This document shows positions 1 to 12,800 of a stretch of DNA of 64,000 nt, one piece after another (positions within the stretch are counted from its first letter, which is position 1; the number at the start of each line of letters is the position of its first letter). A program made the translations under genes and the position numbers. The stretch comes from Cryptomeria japonica (lineage: Eukaryota > Streptophyta > Pinopsida > Cupressales > Cupressaceae), in the NCBI RefSeq assembly GCF_030272615.1, contig NC_081414.1, forward strand, positions 310,573,664-310,637,663, written 5' to 3'. The notes beneath the pieces are model-generated. The model was not told the DNA's origin, made no database searches, and was given only the letters and a program-made list of their open reading frames with translations.

Positions 1-206
1 TAAGTCCCCTTGTGATTCCAACAAATCACATCATACCACAGAGAGCTTATCCACACGTAGAGATCCTACAACGAAGAACCTTGGAGTCATCCTGATTGAT
101 CCTTTTCCACGATATCTTCAGCAATTAGAGGCTTTACTCAAGAGAGGATAAGGTACCCTTGGGTATTTTATTCTGTGTTTGATAGTGTACAAAATACACG
201 TCAACA
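1..206 (+). repeat. LTR 3' terminal segment, truncated by window edge
   Basis: This segment matches by eye a second copy at 18086-18150 plus 19026-19171. Both copies share the AACCTTGGAGTC block, an AGAGGATAA block, and an end reading CACGTCAACA here and CACCCATCAACA there, after which the sequences diverge. Shared 3' ends in CA with unrelated flanks are what LTR termini look like. The 5' part lies outside the window, so it may be a solo LTR or one end of a full element. An open frame runs through it on the minus strand, but its composition and repeat nature argue against a gene. Confidence 0.5.
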
Positions 207-1538
207 GCGCCACATTTGCCAACCCATCCTTCCCTCTAGAAATGAAAGTGGATAATGGTGGGCCAAGCTCCTCATCCTCCGTGTGTAGCTGCGACAGCGG
301 CTCAAGACCAAATTTTGTCATCAAGGAGTTTAGAATACTGAGTAGAGAGCCCAACCCTTCTTCCATAGAACTCTATCTAATTGACAACAAGCTTTCTAGA
401 TGATTTATCTAGGCGCTTGCAAAATCCCTTTCCAACCAAGGATTGGAGGAACTCTGTTGCAAAAGAATTGGAAACTCACTCCTCAAGACTGTCTTTGACT
501 TTCTTCCTAACCCTCCCAGCCTTTTAAATTACTCCAACCAAACTAGTCACACTATCCCCTAAGGACTCCTTGAAAAAGTTGATTGGGAAAGAGGAGTCAA
601 AAATTAGTCTGAGGTCACTGCTTCAAATCCTACCTCCAATTCTTTCTTGGTGTGATACATTGATTTTATAGGCATTATTTTTCCATGAGAAAAGCATTCT
701 TTATTGCCACCTTTAGCTAATTCTAGACCTCCATGATACTTCTCTCCTCTTGGCTCCACAAGAAATTAGCATGTGAAATCAAAGATGAGGGAAAAATAAT
801 AGCAAGATCAAGACAAGACCCAAGAATTAGAGAGAAACAGTGACAAATTGAAAGGGAGAGAAGTGAGATGAAAACAAAGCGCATAGGGATGGGGTCCAAA
901 TCCCTATAGTGGGCATGTTTACTACATCATTCATCCCATCAAAATATTCCTACCATTGATTAAAATATTCTCTCTTGAGAAACATTTCCTATGCCACCTT
1001 TCCACTTGAGACCATCTACCAGCTCTCATAATTTCAAAAATAATTTTTTTTGAATGCACAATATCTTCATATAACCAAAAAATAAAACTACCTACTTCCT
1101 TAGGATTAGTAAGAAATTATGGGGATCAATTATCCAATACCCCTTTGGAATCTTGGATGACCTAGGGACATCTATTTCCAAACCATCCTTAGAACTTAGA
1201 TCATTGACACATCCCCCATCCCCACTCCTCCCCTACCTTGCACCCCCTAACCCCAAACGCCCTCTCCCCTTCCCCTAATTGGGCACTTCGAAAGTGGTCA
1301 TTTCATGGGTGTAAATGAATTGGAACAAGGCATAGAAGTTTAGAACATTCTTGTAGTAGCTAAGAGATCTGTCAGTTCATTGAGACCACCCAAACCAGCT
1401 GTATAAGATCATTTAATTTCTAAAATGTAGTACACTTTTATTTCATAGATATAATCAACAAGGAATCTCCCTCAACCATGAGCTCTACCATGCCTCTTCT
1501 CAAAACTAATTTCAGCCCCTTGACCAAGCCAATTGTCA
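207..1538. other. Non-coding intron sequence, nothing recognised
   Basis: AT-rich sequence with several pyrimidine-rich stretches. I found no open frame with recognisable protein similarity and no paired repeat ends. It lies in the ABC transporter gene, in the intron after the last visible exon. Confidence 0.5.
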
Positions 1539-1543
1539 CCAAA

Positions 1544-2878
1544 TGTAATGTCCCCTCTTAGCTCGTTCTTGTTTTTTATGGTTTCACCTATTATTTTGGC
1601 CCCCGTAGGCTAAAGCAGATGGTTAGAGTGTCCTGGTGAGCAGTTGGCAAAGCATTCTCTTCTCCGGAACTCAGTTTGGTTCAGTATTGGCCTTTGTTTG
1701 ACTCAGTTTCACACACTTACTATTTATAGTAAGTCAGTGGATGATTGAGAGGCACCCTTACTATTTTTAGTAAGACGGTTGGATGCACAATGGAAACAAT
1801 GGTTAACTCCCAGGTTTAGACGGAATTGAGAAATAATGATTATTTGTGGAGTTATGTTAATTATTAACAAAGTGATTACTTTATTAATAATTAATTATAA
1901 AGTGCAATTATTAAATTTTAAATTCACTTTATGTCTAATGGGGCCATGACCGTCAAAAATGTCACTTAAAGTACATTAAATATCATTATTGTTTGTGCGC
2001 CCATTTATTAAAGTGAAGGCAAATATTAAACATCATCAAATGATTTAAATTAGACTTCTAGAAGGGGTCGACTTAATTAGAGACCATCAAAAAGTAAATG
2101 AAGGCTTCATTCGATCATTTTATACTTGTACATTTGGAGAGCTCTTCTCTTGGAAAATGAACCTTAGGGTTTCTGCTTATTCGGCATTGGAGAGAGTAGC
2201 TTCTTCATTGTATCAGCATTCTGAGGTTGTGAGATATCAGCTGAAGATTGCTTAACTGTTGGCTTCATCCAGAGGTCAAGTTCCAGCTTAATGGTGAAAG
2301 ATTATCCAAGTTGTTTGAGCAGCTAGAAGGGTTTTGAAGAGCAGATTGAAAGAGTCATCATTGGAAAGTCATTTTATTGCTGCTAAACAATCTTCAACAC
2401 AGCCACGTGGAAATTTACAATCTGTTGTCAAGATTTCTAGGTTCATTCTCATACTAGGTTGCATATAGTTAACTCAGTTAAATCGATGCTAAGGCAGCCT
2501 TGTAATTGTTTCATCGAATAGTCTTGCATTGTAATCAATCTTGCCTTGGTATGTTGAGACTTGGCAATCCACTTGTAATCAGGTTTACTGAGTTTAGTAT
2601 GCAAGACAACTGTTTGTCTTAATGCATTATTGCTGCAACATCATATGGGTATTAGTTTCAGACATAATAAGTTTGCATGCCAACCATTTGTGATAATGCC
2701 TATACATTTCCAGTCAATATTATCAATCTGAAGGCTGCACTAAAGGAGTTTGGAGCTGCATTGAATTGTTTGCAAAAATACCCTCTTGCTGTAGGTATTT
2801 ATTTACTTTGGTAGGTTGTTTGCCAAGTGTTTGTATTAATGCCCTTTGGCTGTAGTGGCACATCAACTATAGAATTGC

Positions 2879-2911
<33 letters not shown>

Positions 2912-3096
2912 TGCATTACATCTCAGTCATTTGCATATGTTCTTTGAGCCTATTGAATGCATATTATCATCATCTTCGTTGAAAATACCAAAAGAATCAT
3001 CAATCAGCAAGTTCAGACCTTGTGTGCAAACTGTTTGACAATATTCCTTGGAGTTTAAATCAGCAAAACAGGGGCAGATTCCTAAGGGATATTACA
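1544..3096 (+). mobile_element. Solo LTR, TGTNATGTCC family, TSD CCAAA
   Basis: The unit starts TGTAATGTCCCC and ends GGGATATTACA, so its termini are inverted repeats of each other with the TG...CA ends of LTR retrotransposons. It is flanked by an identical 5-bp duplication, CCAAA, at 1539-1543 and 3097-3101. No primer-binding site or coding region is inside, so it is a solo LTR left by recombination between the LTRs of a former element. It contains the phrase TTACTATTT.TAGTAAG near its start, shared with the LTRs at 50.7 and 57.8 kb, and a (TA)n tract at 2881-2910. It sits in the ABC gene intron. Orientation is inferred from the similarity to the 57.8-kb LTR. Confidence 0.88.
2881..2910. repeat. 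(TA)n microsatellite
   Basis: About fifteen uninterrupted TA units inside the solo LTR. Confidence 0.9.
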
Positions 3097-3650
3097 CCAA
3101 ACCAATGCTTCTCTCAAAAGAAATGTGGAAATAAGACCCCCAGCCTCAACCAAGCCTAGATTACCTTGTGAAGCCCTGCTGAAAATATGCTTCAAACTCT
3201 AATATTCAAGAGTGCCCATTTTATGAAGGTTCTAATGGACCTAATTCTCTGAATCTCATTACTAGGAGCTACAATCGTCAGAATTTTTGTATGAGTGACG
3301 AATGATTTTGGTGATGCTTTGATAAACTATATTAGGTCTTAAATACTTGTTGATAAACTCTGATGTCAATCACATGCAAACCTCTTTTCCAGCATATAAT
3401 AGATTTGTTTCGACATGACTATTAACTGGTTATTCCCTGGATAAATTCATTTTTAATCCATGACATTAAAAATTGCTGCCATCTGACAAAGCATAAAGCA
3501 AAGAGGAAACTAGCGTGTATCTCAAGTTTATTAAAATGGCTTAGTAACATCTGGATTCTCCACTTAACTAATATCCATACTCAAAACTGTAGACATACAA
3601 TATTCATTTACAGCTTTATTAATTGTAGAGATTCAATAATTAGCACATAC

Positions 3651-3822
3651 ACGTTAACTTCCAAGATGTTTGGAACATAAAGCCAAGGCCAATTAGTGCA
3701 GTTGTGAGATTGCGCAGGGCTTCTGAAAGATTTGTTGTTGCTGCATTTTTTATAATTTGAGTATCTTCTGAAAGACGGCTAAGAAGTTCTCCTGTTCGAG
3801 TAACATCAAAGAATGCTATCTC
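3651..3822 (-). CDS. ABC transporter exon f (~172 bp)
   Basis: The acceptor AATTGCAG precedes 3822. The exon reads [20 protein letters not shown], then [18 protein letters not shown] and a membrane helix ending [10 protein letters not shown]. This is the most conserved stretch of the ALS1/TAP-like membrane domain and the strongest single piece of evidence for the family. Two donors fit: GTGTATG (exon end 3653) or the better GTATGT (exon end 3651); protein evidence from the next exon, outside the window, would decide. The intron to exon e is only 96 bp. Confidence 0.88.
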
Positions 3823-6800
3823 CTGCAATTTATTACAACCAAGAGATCATACTTCACAATACAGCATGTTTAAAGACCATGTAGTATCTGGCAAACATGT
3901 GTCAAATAAGTAGCTCACTTGTTCAATAAGATGCTGAAACAAAGTCTTTCTTAAGCGAGCAACAACACGCTCACTAGTTGATGAAAACCACCATGCACGT
4001 AATGAAGTAGCAAAAGAACTGCAGAAATAACCAGATCATATCAAGAACATCAAGAACTACAACAATATAGTTAAAATGTAAAAATTGTGGACTAAAACAT
4101 AATAAATTATGAATAGGATGACAAGCATGTTCATCACTGATCTTGGATTATTATGACAGCAGATAATATCTTGAATAACAACCAACTTAATAAGATGTTG
4201 GATAGAGACAAAATAAAATAAATTTAAGTATGTTCATTAGTCTTTTTCTCCATACTCATATTTCTTTTTATATAATAAAAAATGGACTATATTCACCAAT
4301 CAATAGAAACAGAAACATGGAACCAAAATTGCATAAACACAAATTCAGTATGTACTCCAGTTACATCGAATTTCAATCATGATAAAAGCAAAAAATCCAG
4401 AATAAAGAAATTATGTCAGCATATTTCAGAGAAGGCACAAAAACTATAGGCTATTAAATCCAATAAAAAAAAATAGAAATGAATGTTTAGTAATATCTTA
4501 ACAAAATGGGCATCCTCCCCAGATGTTGGTAGCATCTTTTCTTCTTTCTTTGATGCAAATGCTTCTTGTGGCATATATGTAAAAGTTCTTCAAATTTCAA
4601 TTCAAAATCAAGGTATGTATAATGATGTTGTATTGCAATGCAAATATTTCTCACAGTATATATCAATTCTGTTTTCTAATTATCTTCTATGTATTGCAGA
4701 TGGTGGAGAAAGAACATTAATAATTTCGATGTCCTTTGGATAACAATAACAGGCACATATATATCTTACAAGAGAGATGTCATGGGCAGACATGTCTCCA
4801 CAACCATGGCATCTCTTAATTGTGCCTCTACAAATAAACCGATATGAATCGGTGTATGCTTATCGGGTTTAACACAGCGATCAATGTTTTGTTTATGCCA
4901 AACGATCGGTATTGCCAACCGATAACAATGTGAATCTGCAATGTATGCTATCGGGATAATAGCCCGATAGCATATTGGTGCCGATTCATTATGAATCGAC
5001 ACCAATATGCTATCGGGTCTAGTAACCCGATAGCATATGATCGACGCTTAACTAATGTTAAGCAAGTCGCCGATCAAAACAAAAAAGCAATCGGATATTA
5101 TTCATTGTTAACCCGATAACATATAGTTATCAACTTTTAATACAAATTAATTATATATATATATATATTTCTTGGCAAGGATTTCTTCATCTGATCGATG
5201 CTATTTCATCAACAATAGGCCCTCAATTGTCACTACATTTTATAAATGAACTAGGAAACATTCGTAGTGGGTTGACATGTCCAAGTTTTGGTGTATGTTA
5301 CATCATGTATGAGACAAAATGACAATGTGTAGGAGATGCCCTGTCATGTCCCCAAATCCGAACAAATGAATAGGAAGAGACTTAAGTCTCAATGCTGGCC
5401 GAATACATAGTAATGAAGACTGAGAGAAAAGGCAGGGTTATATTCTGTTGCAGATCATGTCAAGAATTCAATCAATGATTTGACATTCACGTACTCCATA
5501 TTGGCATCTATTATTAGAATATAAGCCACAACTTCACGGTCGACTTATTAGAACTGCAGCGATTAAAATATGGATTAATTTGTGAGGGCAAGGCAATGAT
5601 TATTTAATAAACTAAGACATATCAAAGTCAAGCGACAGCGATGATACAAGTCAGCAATACAAGGTTGCCACATCGGAAAGGAATGAGAACAAACCAAATG
5701 GTGCGATTAGTTTGTAGCATCTGATTAGTAATTCATTTACTAGGAAGGTGCGATTAAAATAAAGGAATGTTAAGTAAATAAATTAATGTTATTTAGTAAA
5801 GGACGTGGCTGTTAGAGAAAACCGTCCCATTGAAGGGACATAACTCTTGATATTAGTTATGTTCGATGCATATTAAGGGGAAGGATATACGAAGGTAAGA
5901 ATGGAAGAACACCTATGGGGAATATCGGCATCACTGAGCAATAAATATAGAAAAAAAAAAGGCAGAGGGAATCATCAAGGAATCAGCACTCAATTGGGAA
6001 ACACAACATCAGTCCTCTTCAGTAAATCACCATCGATCAGATCAGAACTGTTATTAAGTTACAGGCAGTAACATCCTTGTTCTTGGAGGTGTGCAAGGGA
6101 ATGTGTTTAATATGTATGCTTAATATATGAAGCCTGATAATATTCTTATGCAGATTTTAATAGTAATATTAATATAAACTGCAATATGTATGGCAGTCAA
6201 ACTAAAATATGTGTGTGTGTGTGTGTGTTAAGAATGTAAATCAGAAAGAACTCTTAAGTTAATACAGTAAGAAGTAATTGGAAGGAATATAGAAGAAGGC
6301 AGAGACTATTGCCAGTAATAGAAAACAATCAGCAATCACCGTTAAAGGTCAGCCAGCCGTTATTATCGATTGGTAAGTCAACATATCCCTTGTATTACAT
6401 ACGTCATGATTATAGAGGGTTTCCTATCAGTCTTTGATGATGTCTAATTACATTAGAGACTACACAAATAATATTATGGAATGCCAGAAAATCTGTATTG
6501 TCAGTTTATATCAAAGTCACTGCTGTACTGAAAATTCATTCTCTTACAGTAGGCATTATAAAATCAGTATAAAGTAATTCATTAGAAACTATGTTTGTTA
6601 AGACCATCATGTGTGAGAAGGATGGGGGAGTATTCCAGTGGTGATGAGGGGCTCACATGTGGTCATAAGAACCCATGGAGTCAAGGAACCGGTTACTCCT
6701 CCCAATCTCACCAAGACGGAGATGTGTGTAAGGGTATAAAAGCTTGAAAGGGCAGCAATACGGGCCGCCAAGTCTAGCAAGGAGGTTAGAAGAAACCATT

Positions 6801-9800
6801 CCTTGGGCTTGGTAGACAACGGACCCAAGCAATTCTTTCATGGCTCATATACTCTCTCCCTCTCTGTTGTGACAGCAAAATAGATTATAACTAATTAAGG
6901 ATGAATATGTTTGTAGGTGTGTGCCTTTCCTTGTTGGTGCAGGTTATCTTAATTGAGTCTCCACTCTCCAAATATAAGGTAAGCTTCAAGCCCTATCTCT
7001 GATTTATGAATAATTAATTGATCATTATGATAAGTATCTGATTCAGATTTACTATTATTAATTTTAGATAGAAATTGTCTCCTAATTAAGCAAATCAAAT
7101 TTGAGTTACAAATGTATTGAAATTAGGTAATTGTTGCTAAGCAGGCTTATATCTAGTAGGGTACATTACATGCCCATCTCTATTAGCATCCACAATAACC
7201 AGCCAACATCAGAGATGTTAAGATTAAAGTGGCCCAAATAAACACAAACACAATCACTTTCAGACAATGCCTGGATAATATCCCTTCCATGCAAAAGAGA
7301 CACAAACTAGAGATACATTTGACCCATTAGAAGCCTTTACAGAGGAAAATGTAGATAATGTTTGGAATATGCTAAATTTTAAGTCACAAATGCAACAAAC
7401 CTTAAGCAAGCATGCTATAAAATGTATTAATTCTCATTGCTTATGGAAAAACAAAACGAAATACATCTTTAAAGTTTTGAAACCCATAGCAAAAGTTCCG
7501 AAACCTGTTGCAAAAACTCCAAACTAAGAAATAAAAGGTAATGCAAAGTTTCCATACCCAACAACGACTATGAGAAGTATTTCCACAATAGTGTTTTTGA
7601 TGGCATTAAAAGCTTCTGCCTTCTCTTCTTGTGTTTCGACATCTCCACTAACAATATCAATAATCTTGCCACCATATTTTGGCTACATTAAAAAATAGAA
7701 AATGTTAGTATCAATAAATAATTCTCATGACAATCTGATCTAATGAAAGATAGATTGGAAAATAAAATGCTCAAGACTCTCTTTACCATAAAATAAGCAC
7801 ATCTACCCATTAACATCTTAGTGATATCAATCATCTTGTCAACTATATTAAAATATTTTACTCCAGTATAATAATTAAAATTGTTAGTATGAATAAATTT
7901 TCTAATAAGAATCTGGTCTAATTTAAGGAAAAATAAGAACTAAAGATTGTCTTTTAACCATGCAATAAGAATATCAAACGTCACCATCGTAGTTCTCAAC
8001 AACATTGTTAAACACCACAAATTCCAAGTGACTATGATGTTACTTGAATTACACAACATAAAAAAGGAGAAATAAAACCAAAACCTTAAAAACGTCAACC
8101 AGATTACTAAATGACAAAAAGAATAATGATAATCACTCTACACCATATTGGAAAGAAAACAACAAATATAGTAAAACAAGTGTAAAATTTAACATACATA
8201 AGTAATGAAGTTTAATATCCAAAGATTGCACACAATTTTGCGACATTGCTTGTCTACACAAGCGCTAAACTTTATGGCTTTTAGCGTGTTCAAGATAAAT
8301 TGAAAGACATGCAGAACACAATAAAACATATTTATTGATGAGTCTACGATTGATAGCAACTAGTATAGATATCTCACATACATCTACCTAAAATATTATA
8401 GGAATATTAATATTGAGTTATTATATTTATTTAAGAGTTATTTTATTTTGTTTTTAAATTATTTAAAAACCATTTTATTTTATTTACATTATTTGTCTTT
8501 ATTTGAAGAACAGTAAATATAAAGAATTATTTTTAAATTATTTTATTTATTTAAGAACTATTTTTAATTGCTTAAAAGTTATTTTACTATTTTATTAGTC
8601 CCTACCTGGATTTATAGCAGAGGGGACAACCATTAACAAGTGATTAGTCTTCCATTCCTCCAACCAATCACAGTTTAGATTTGTGTTAGTTCCTACTTTA
8701 ATGCACTGTTCAATCAAAAAAAAAACTGCAAGTTCTTTAATCCTAATATTTATGAAAAATATTTTTTGTAACTTGATTGGACTGAACAAGGTGGCAGCAG
8801 GTTGTCAGAAAAAAATGCAAATTACAATACAAGAGAGGCACATCCAGTGAGATCTCTGGCAGTGCGTTGCCGATTGACAGAAGCAACTTTAAACAAGCAC
8901 GTCTTCTTTTTGTGTTCTGAGGATGTACATTTATTTTATTTTAATTTCTTATTTCATGCTTGTCTGTTGTTGCCAGGCTTAGGAAGGATATTGTTCTTGA
9001 TGCAGCCGGTACTTTCTGTGCTGCTGCTGCCTGATTCAAGAATGTTGTTCGTTTTGCAGCCCACCTTTTGGAGGGCCTCCACGCAAAACCCACATTTGTG
9101 GAAAGCTTCTTGAATCTGAGAATCTGATATGCATTGTTGCGATTGTTCTTTTTGTTAAGTAGGCCCCACATAAATATCAATAATGTAGTCGTTGCATATT
9201 TTCACATTTTAATGGTAAAAAACATTGTTTTTGCTTTCCCATTCCTATGAAATGTTCTGGACAGCCATGGTAGTTTGGTGTATTGTTTTTAATTTTCTTA
9301 TAATTTATTTTAAATTCATACAAATAAGTATGAAATTAAGGACTCCAGGTTCAATGCCTGATTTGCTTCTTGCAAAAAAATATCTGGTTAAAGTTAAATT
9401 CAATGTGTATTGAGCAGTCAAAGTGTATATGATCAATGAGAGACAGTATGCCTCTAGATTGAATGTTTCTCATACTTAAGATGGCAGATCTGCTCTTATC
9501 TACTGTAAATATGATTTGTTGAAAATTTTACTTGATCTTAACATTTAAAGAAAAAGAAAATTATATTTTAGAATTGCCATAAAAAGAATTTTATTGATTC
9601 TTATTGTTAGATTTTCAACTTCATGATTATGATAACTATTTTGACGTTCTCAATATTAATATGGTATTTGGGATGATATAATTTTTTCAAATTCTCTTTG
9701 GAAAGTGTAATTATGTGATTGTTTTGTTCTTTCAATTTTTATTATCATTTCTTTTAAATTAAATATAAATAGATATTAAAAATATATTGTAATTTTTAAA

Positions 9801-12800
9801 TACATTTGTAAGTTATCTTCTAAAATCTATTGTGAAGATATGGGGCAAGCTTAAAAATTACACTATAAATAAAATATATCATAATCATAAATGTAATACA
9901 TGTTAGATATTAATGAGATTGATCATTTAGCAGTTAATTTACAAATTAAGGCAAGGATGATGTTTTGTAATATCCCCGTTCCAGACCTAAACTAGATCAT
10001 GGGATGAACCACAAAAGCAACAAGATTTGATAGACGATTAAATAAGTTTTAATTAAATATTTAAACTTATTCATATTGTAGCAGACTATTATTGACTATT
10101 TTGGTCTAAATTAAAGATTTATACAATCATTGGTATTGTAACCAATCCCTTATTTATTTATGAGACGCCTTTAGAAAGAAGAAGACATTTACATGAAAGG
10201 CAAGTTATGAACGAAGCTAAGAATAGGATAAAGTTATAAGCAACTACAGATTTAAGACAAGGTCAACCCTTCTTCTAGTAGCATCTCCATTCAAGGAATT
10301 TGAGGAAGGATAAATTCACTTAAAGTATCTCAACTTCATAATACACATCAGCGATTTATGAAGGCATCAAGGAATCCTAGCAGAAGATATTTATATTAGT
10401 AGAAAAGCATCAATTGTTAACATAACTAATGGATACTGATCTGTATATCAAACAAAGACACATCTAGATGCGGCGATTGAAAGACAATGACTCAGTTCTT
10501 GGTAAATAGCGATTTCATTACATATTACTCTTGGCCGACCACACTTCGATATCTACTCATGATAATCGCCTAAGATGCATTTGATATCAGATTATGATTA
10601 AGGATGCCGACCATAATTGAAGCTTATGTAAAACATATTAATCAATGATAAGATATTTGCTAAAGGAAGAAAAGTGTGAAGAAATCATAAGCAGTGATTA
10701 ATATGTTACAAAGGCAGCGATTAAAGAGAATAACTAAAGCAACAATTCAAGTCTTCAAAGGGGTGCGATTTGATTATTAACAAGAGTATGATTAATGTTT
10801 GCATCTAAAGTGGTGTGATTCATTAAAAAGAAGTAACTAATATTCATATAGAGGTGCAATTAGACATTAGCAATTCCTTATGAAGAGATACGATTAAGGG
10901 AAAGGTATGACTATTCCCAATCAAAGGGATGCAACCGATCAATACCAAATTTATTTGAGGATCAAATACTCCTACCAATAATCATCGAACATTGTCTTGT
11001 TTTATTATTTGTATCCTAATCGGATCTGCTCAGTCAACCTTTCTTTGCCTTTGGCATAAGGGGTTGCATACTTCAAAGGATTGCATCAGAAATAGCACCA
11101 AGAATATTGCATATTTTCCAAGTATACATCTGAGACAGCAATCATCATCCATCACTATAGGTGATTGGAGAAGTTTATCAGCATAAGACTATTGCCAAAT
11201 CAGCCACAGCTTTCATAGCATTGTTGCTATCATTAAGAAAGAGGTTTGTAGCACATATTCCACAGTGACACATCAGAAAGAGCAGAAAGCTCTCTTTACT
11301 TCTGCAGATTGGACATCTCAACTTTCATATTTCTTCAAGATAGATCAGAGACAGCAGCATCCAATCAAACTATAGTTGCAGATCAGAGATCATCCTTGCA
11401 TAATTATCATCGATCATATCAGAGACAGCAGAGATAATCCATTCATACTTACATTGATCGCATCGCACTAAGTGCACATATATGGATCAAGATCATCTTG
11501 CATATATCTAAGTGTTGAATCAGAGATAGCAGTGATACTGATTTTTATATCATCATATTACAAGTGGTAATCATTGTGAATCAAATCTTTCATTCTTGCA
11601 TTATATGAATGAAAGTTCAAATTATATGAATGCTTTCCTCAATTACAATTAACCTGTTGTCCTCATTTTTGTTTTCAAAAATGAAGGACCATTACATGAA
11701 ATTTTTGTGAAAAAATGAAAAAAATTTACTCTATGGCACGCTTCCCGAGGCAGAATTTCGACTAATCCTTGGACTGGCTTAATCCTCAGTCCATCCTCAA
11801 ACTACGTTTCGAATTTCGTCAAATTCTGGGTTCGTTTGCTATGTCTTTCCTTCAGTCGGGTTTTAAAACCCCAACTTCAGGTGGAGAATTTTCTTCAAAC
11901 TGCAAGTTTTAATGATATTCATTGTTTTGGTCTTTGTAGGGGAATTTTTGACCAATTACATGTGCACTTTTATTTCAAATATGTTACTTGTAATTTATTT
12001 TAAATTTCCCCTTTGTTGTTTTTATCTTTTTATTGTTTTTTGGTCATTTTTTAGTTAAAATAGGGATTTTTTGGCTCAACTGCAAGTAAACTTGCAGTTT
12101 GGTGAAAAAACCCCTACTTTAATGGTTTTCACATGTAATAGGGATTTTAAATCCCCATTACATATGTGCAAGTAAACTTGCAGTTTGGTGAAAAAACCCC
12201 TATTTTAATGGTTTTTGCATGTAATAGGGATTTTAAATCTCCATTACATATGTGCAAGCAAGTATAACTTGTTGTAGGGATTTTATTTCCCATTTACAAG
12301 TATTTAAAACTTGCAGTTTGGTCCAAAAAACCCGATTTTGCCTTGTAAGTGAAAAAGTGACAATTTAAAACTTGCACTTTGGTCCAAAAAACCCGATTTT
12401 GCTTATAAAGTGCATTTTTGAAATTTTAAACTTGCTATTTGGCCAAAAAATCCCGATTTTGCCTAACATGTTGAAAAAGTGAAATTTTAAACTTGTCATA
12501 TCCTCCAAAAAACCCGATTTTCATTGTTTCATACATTTTAAACTTGCTATTTGTTCCAAAAAACCCGAATTGCAAGGAAAAACATGTTTTTTGAAGATTT
12601 TTAGCAAATTTTTGTGGAGATTTTTTGGGAGATAGAAGGCGTTTTGGATTCCTTCCTATTTCCATGCATTTTTAGACACCTTTCACGCCACATGGAGGTT
12701 AAGTTTGCTGGTTTTTAGGTTTATAACAGCAAACACGTTTTTGCTAAAAAACCACGTTTTTCTTCATTAAAAATGCCACGAATCAGCAATGTTATGAATC

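Larger units (their letters stand above)
4578..5135 (+). mobile_element. Hairpin-rich LTR, copy A
   Basis: It starts TGTAAAAGTTCTTCAAATTT and matches the start of the well-bounded solo LTR at 51978 (TGTAAATGTTATTTCAATTT). It shares with it a middle block around 4700 (TGCAG...GGAGAA.GAACAT) and a consecutive series of hairpins. The right end is blurred by a (TA)n tract after 5145, so the end and a target-site duplication are uncertain. It lies in the 3.5-kb intron between ABC exons d and e. No coding capacity is visible. Confidence 0.6.

Noticed and set aside
4766-5005. A 79-codon minus-strand frame in the hairpin region
   Set aside because: The sequence is dominated by inverted repeats; the two strands read almost alike, which produces open frames by chance.
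9961-11701. A target duplication for the LTR-like unit at 9966-11696
   Set aside because: The flanks TGTTT and TGAAA differ, so a clean solo LTR could not be claimed.
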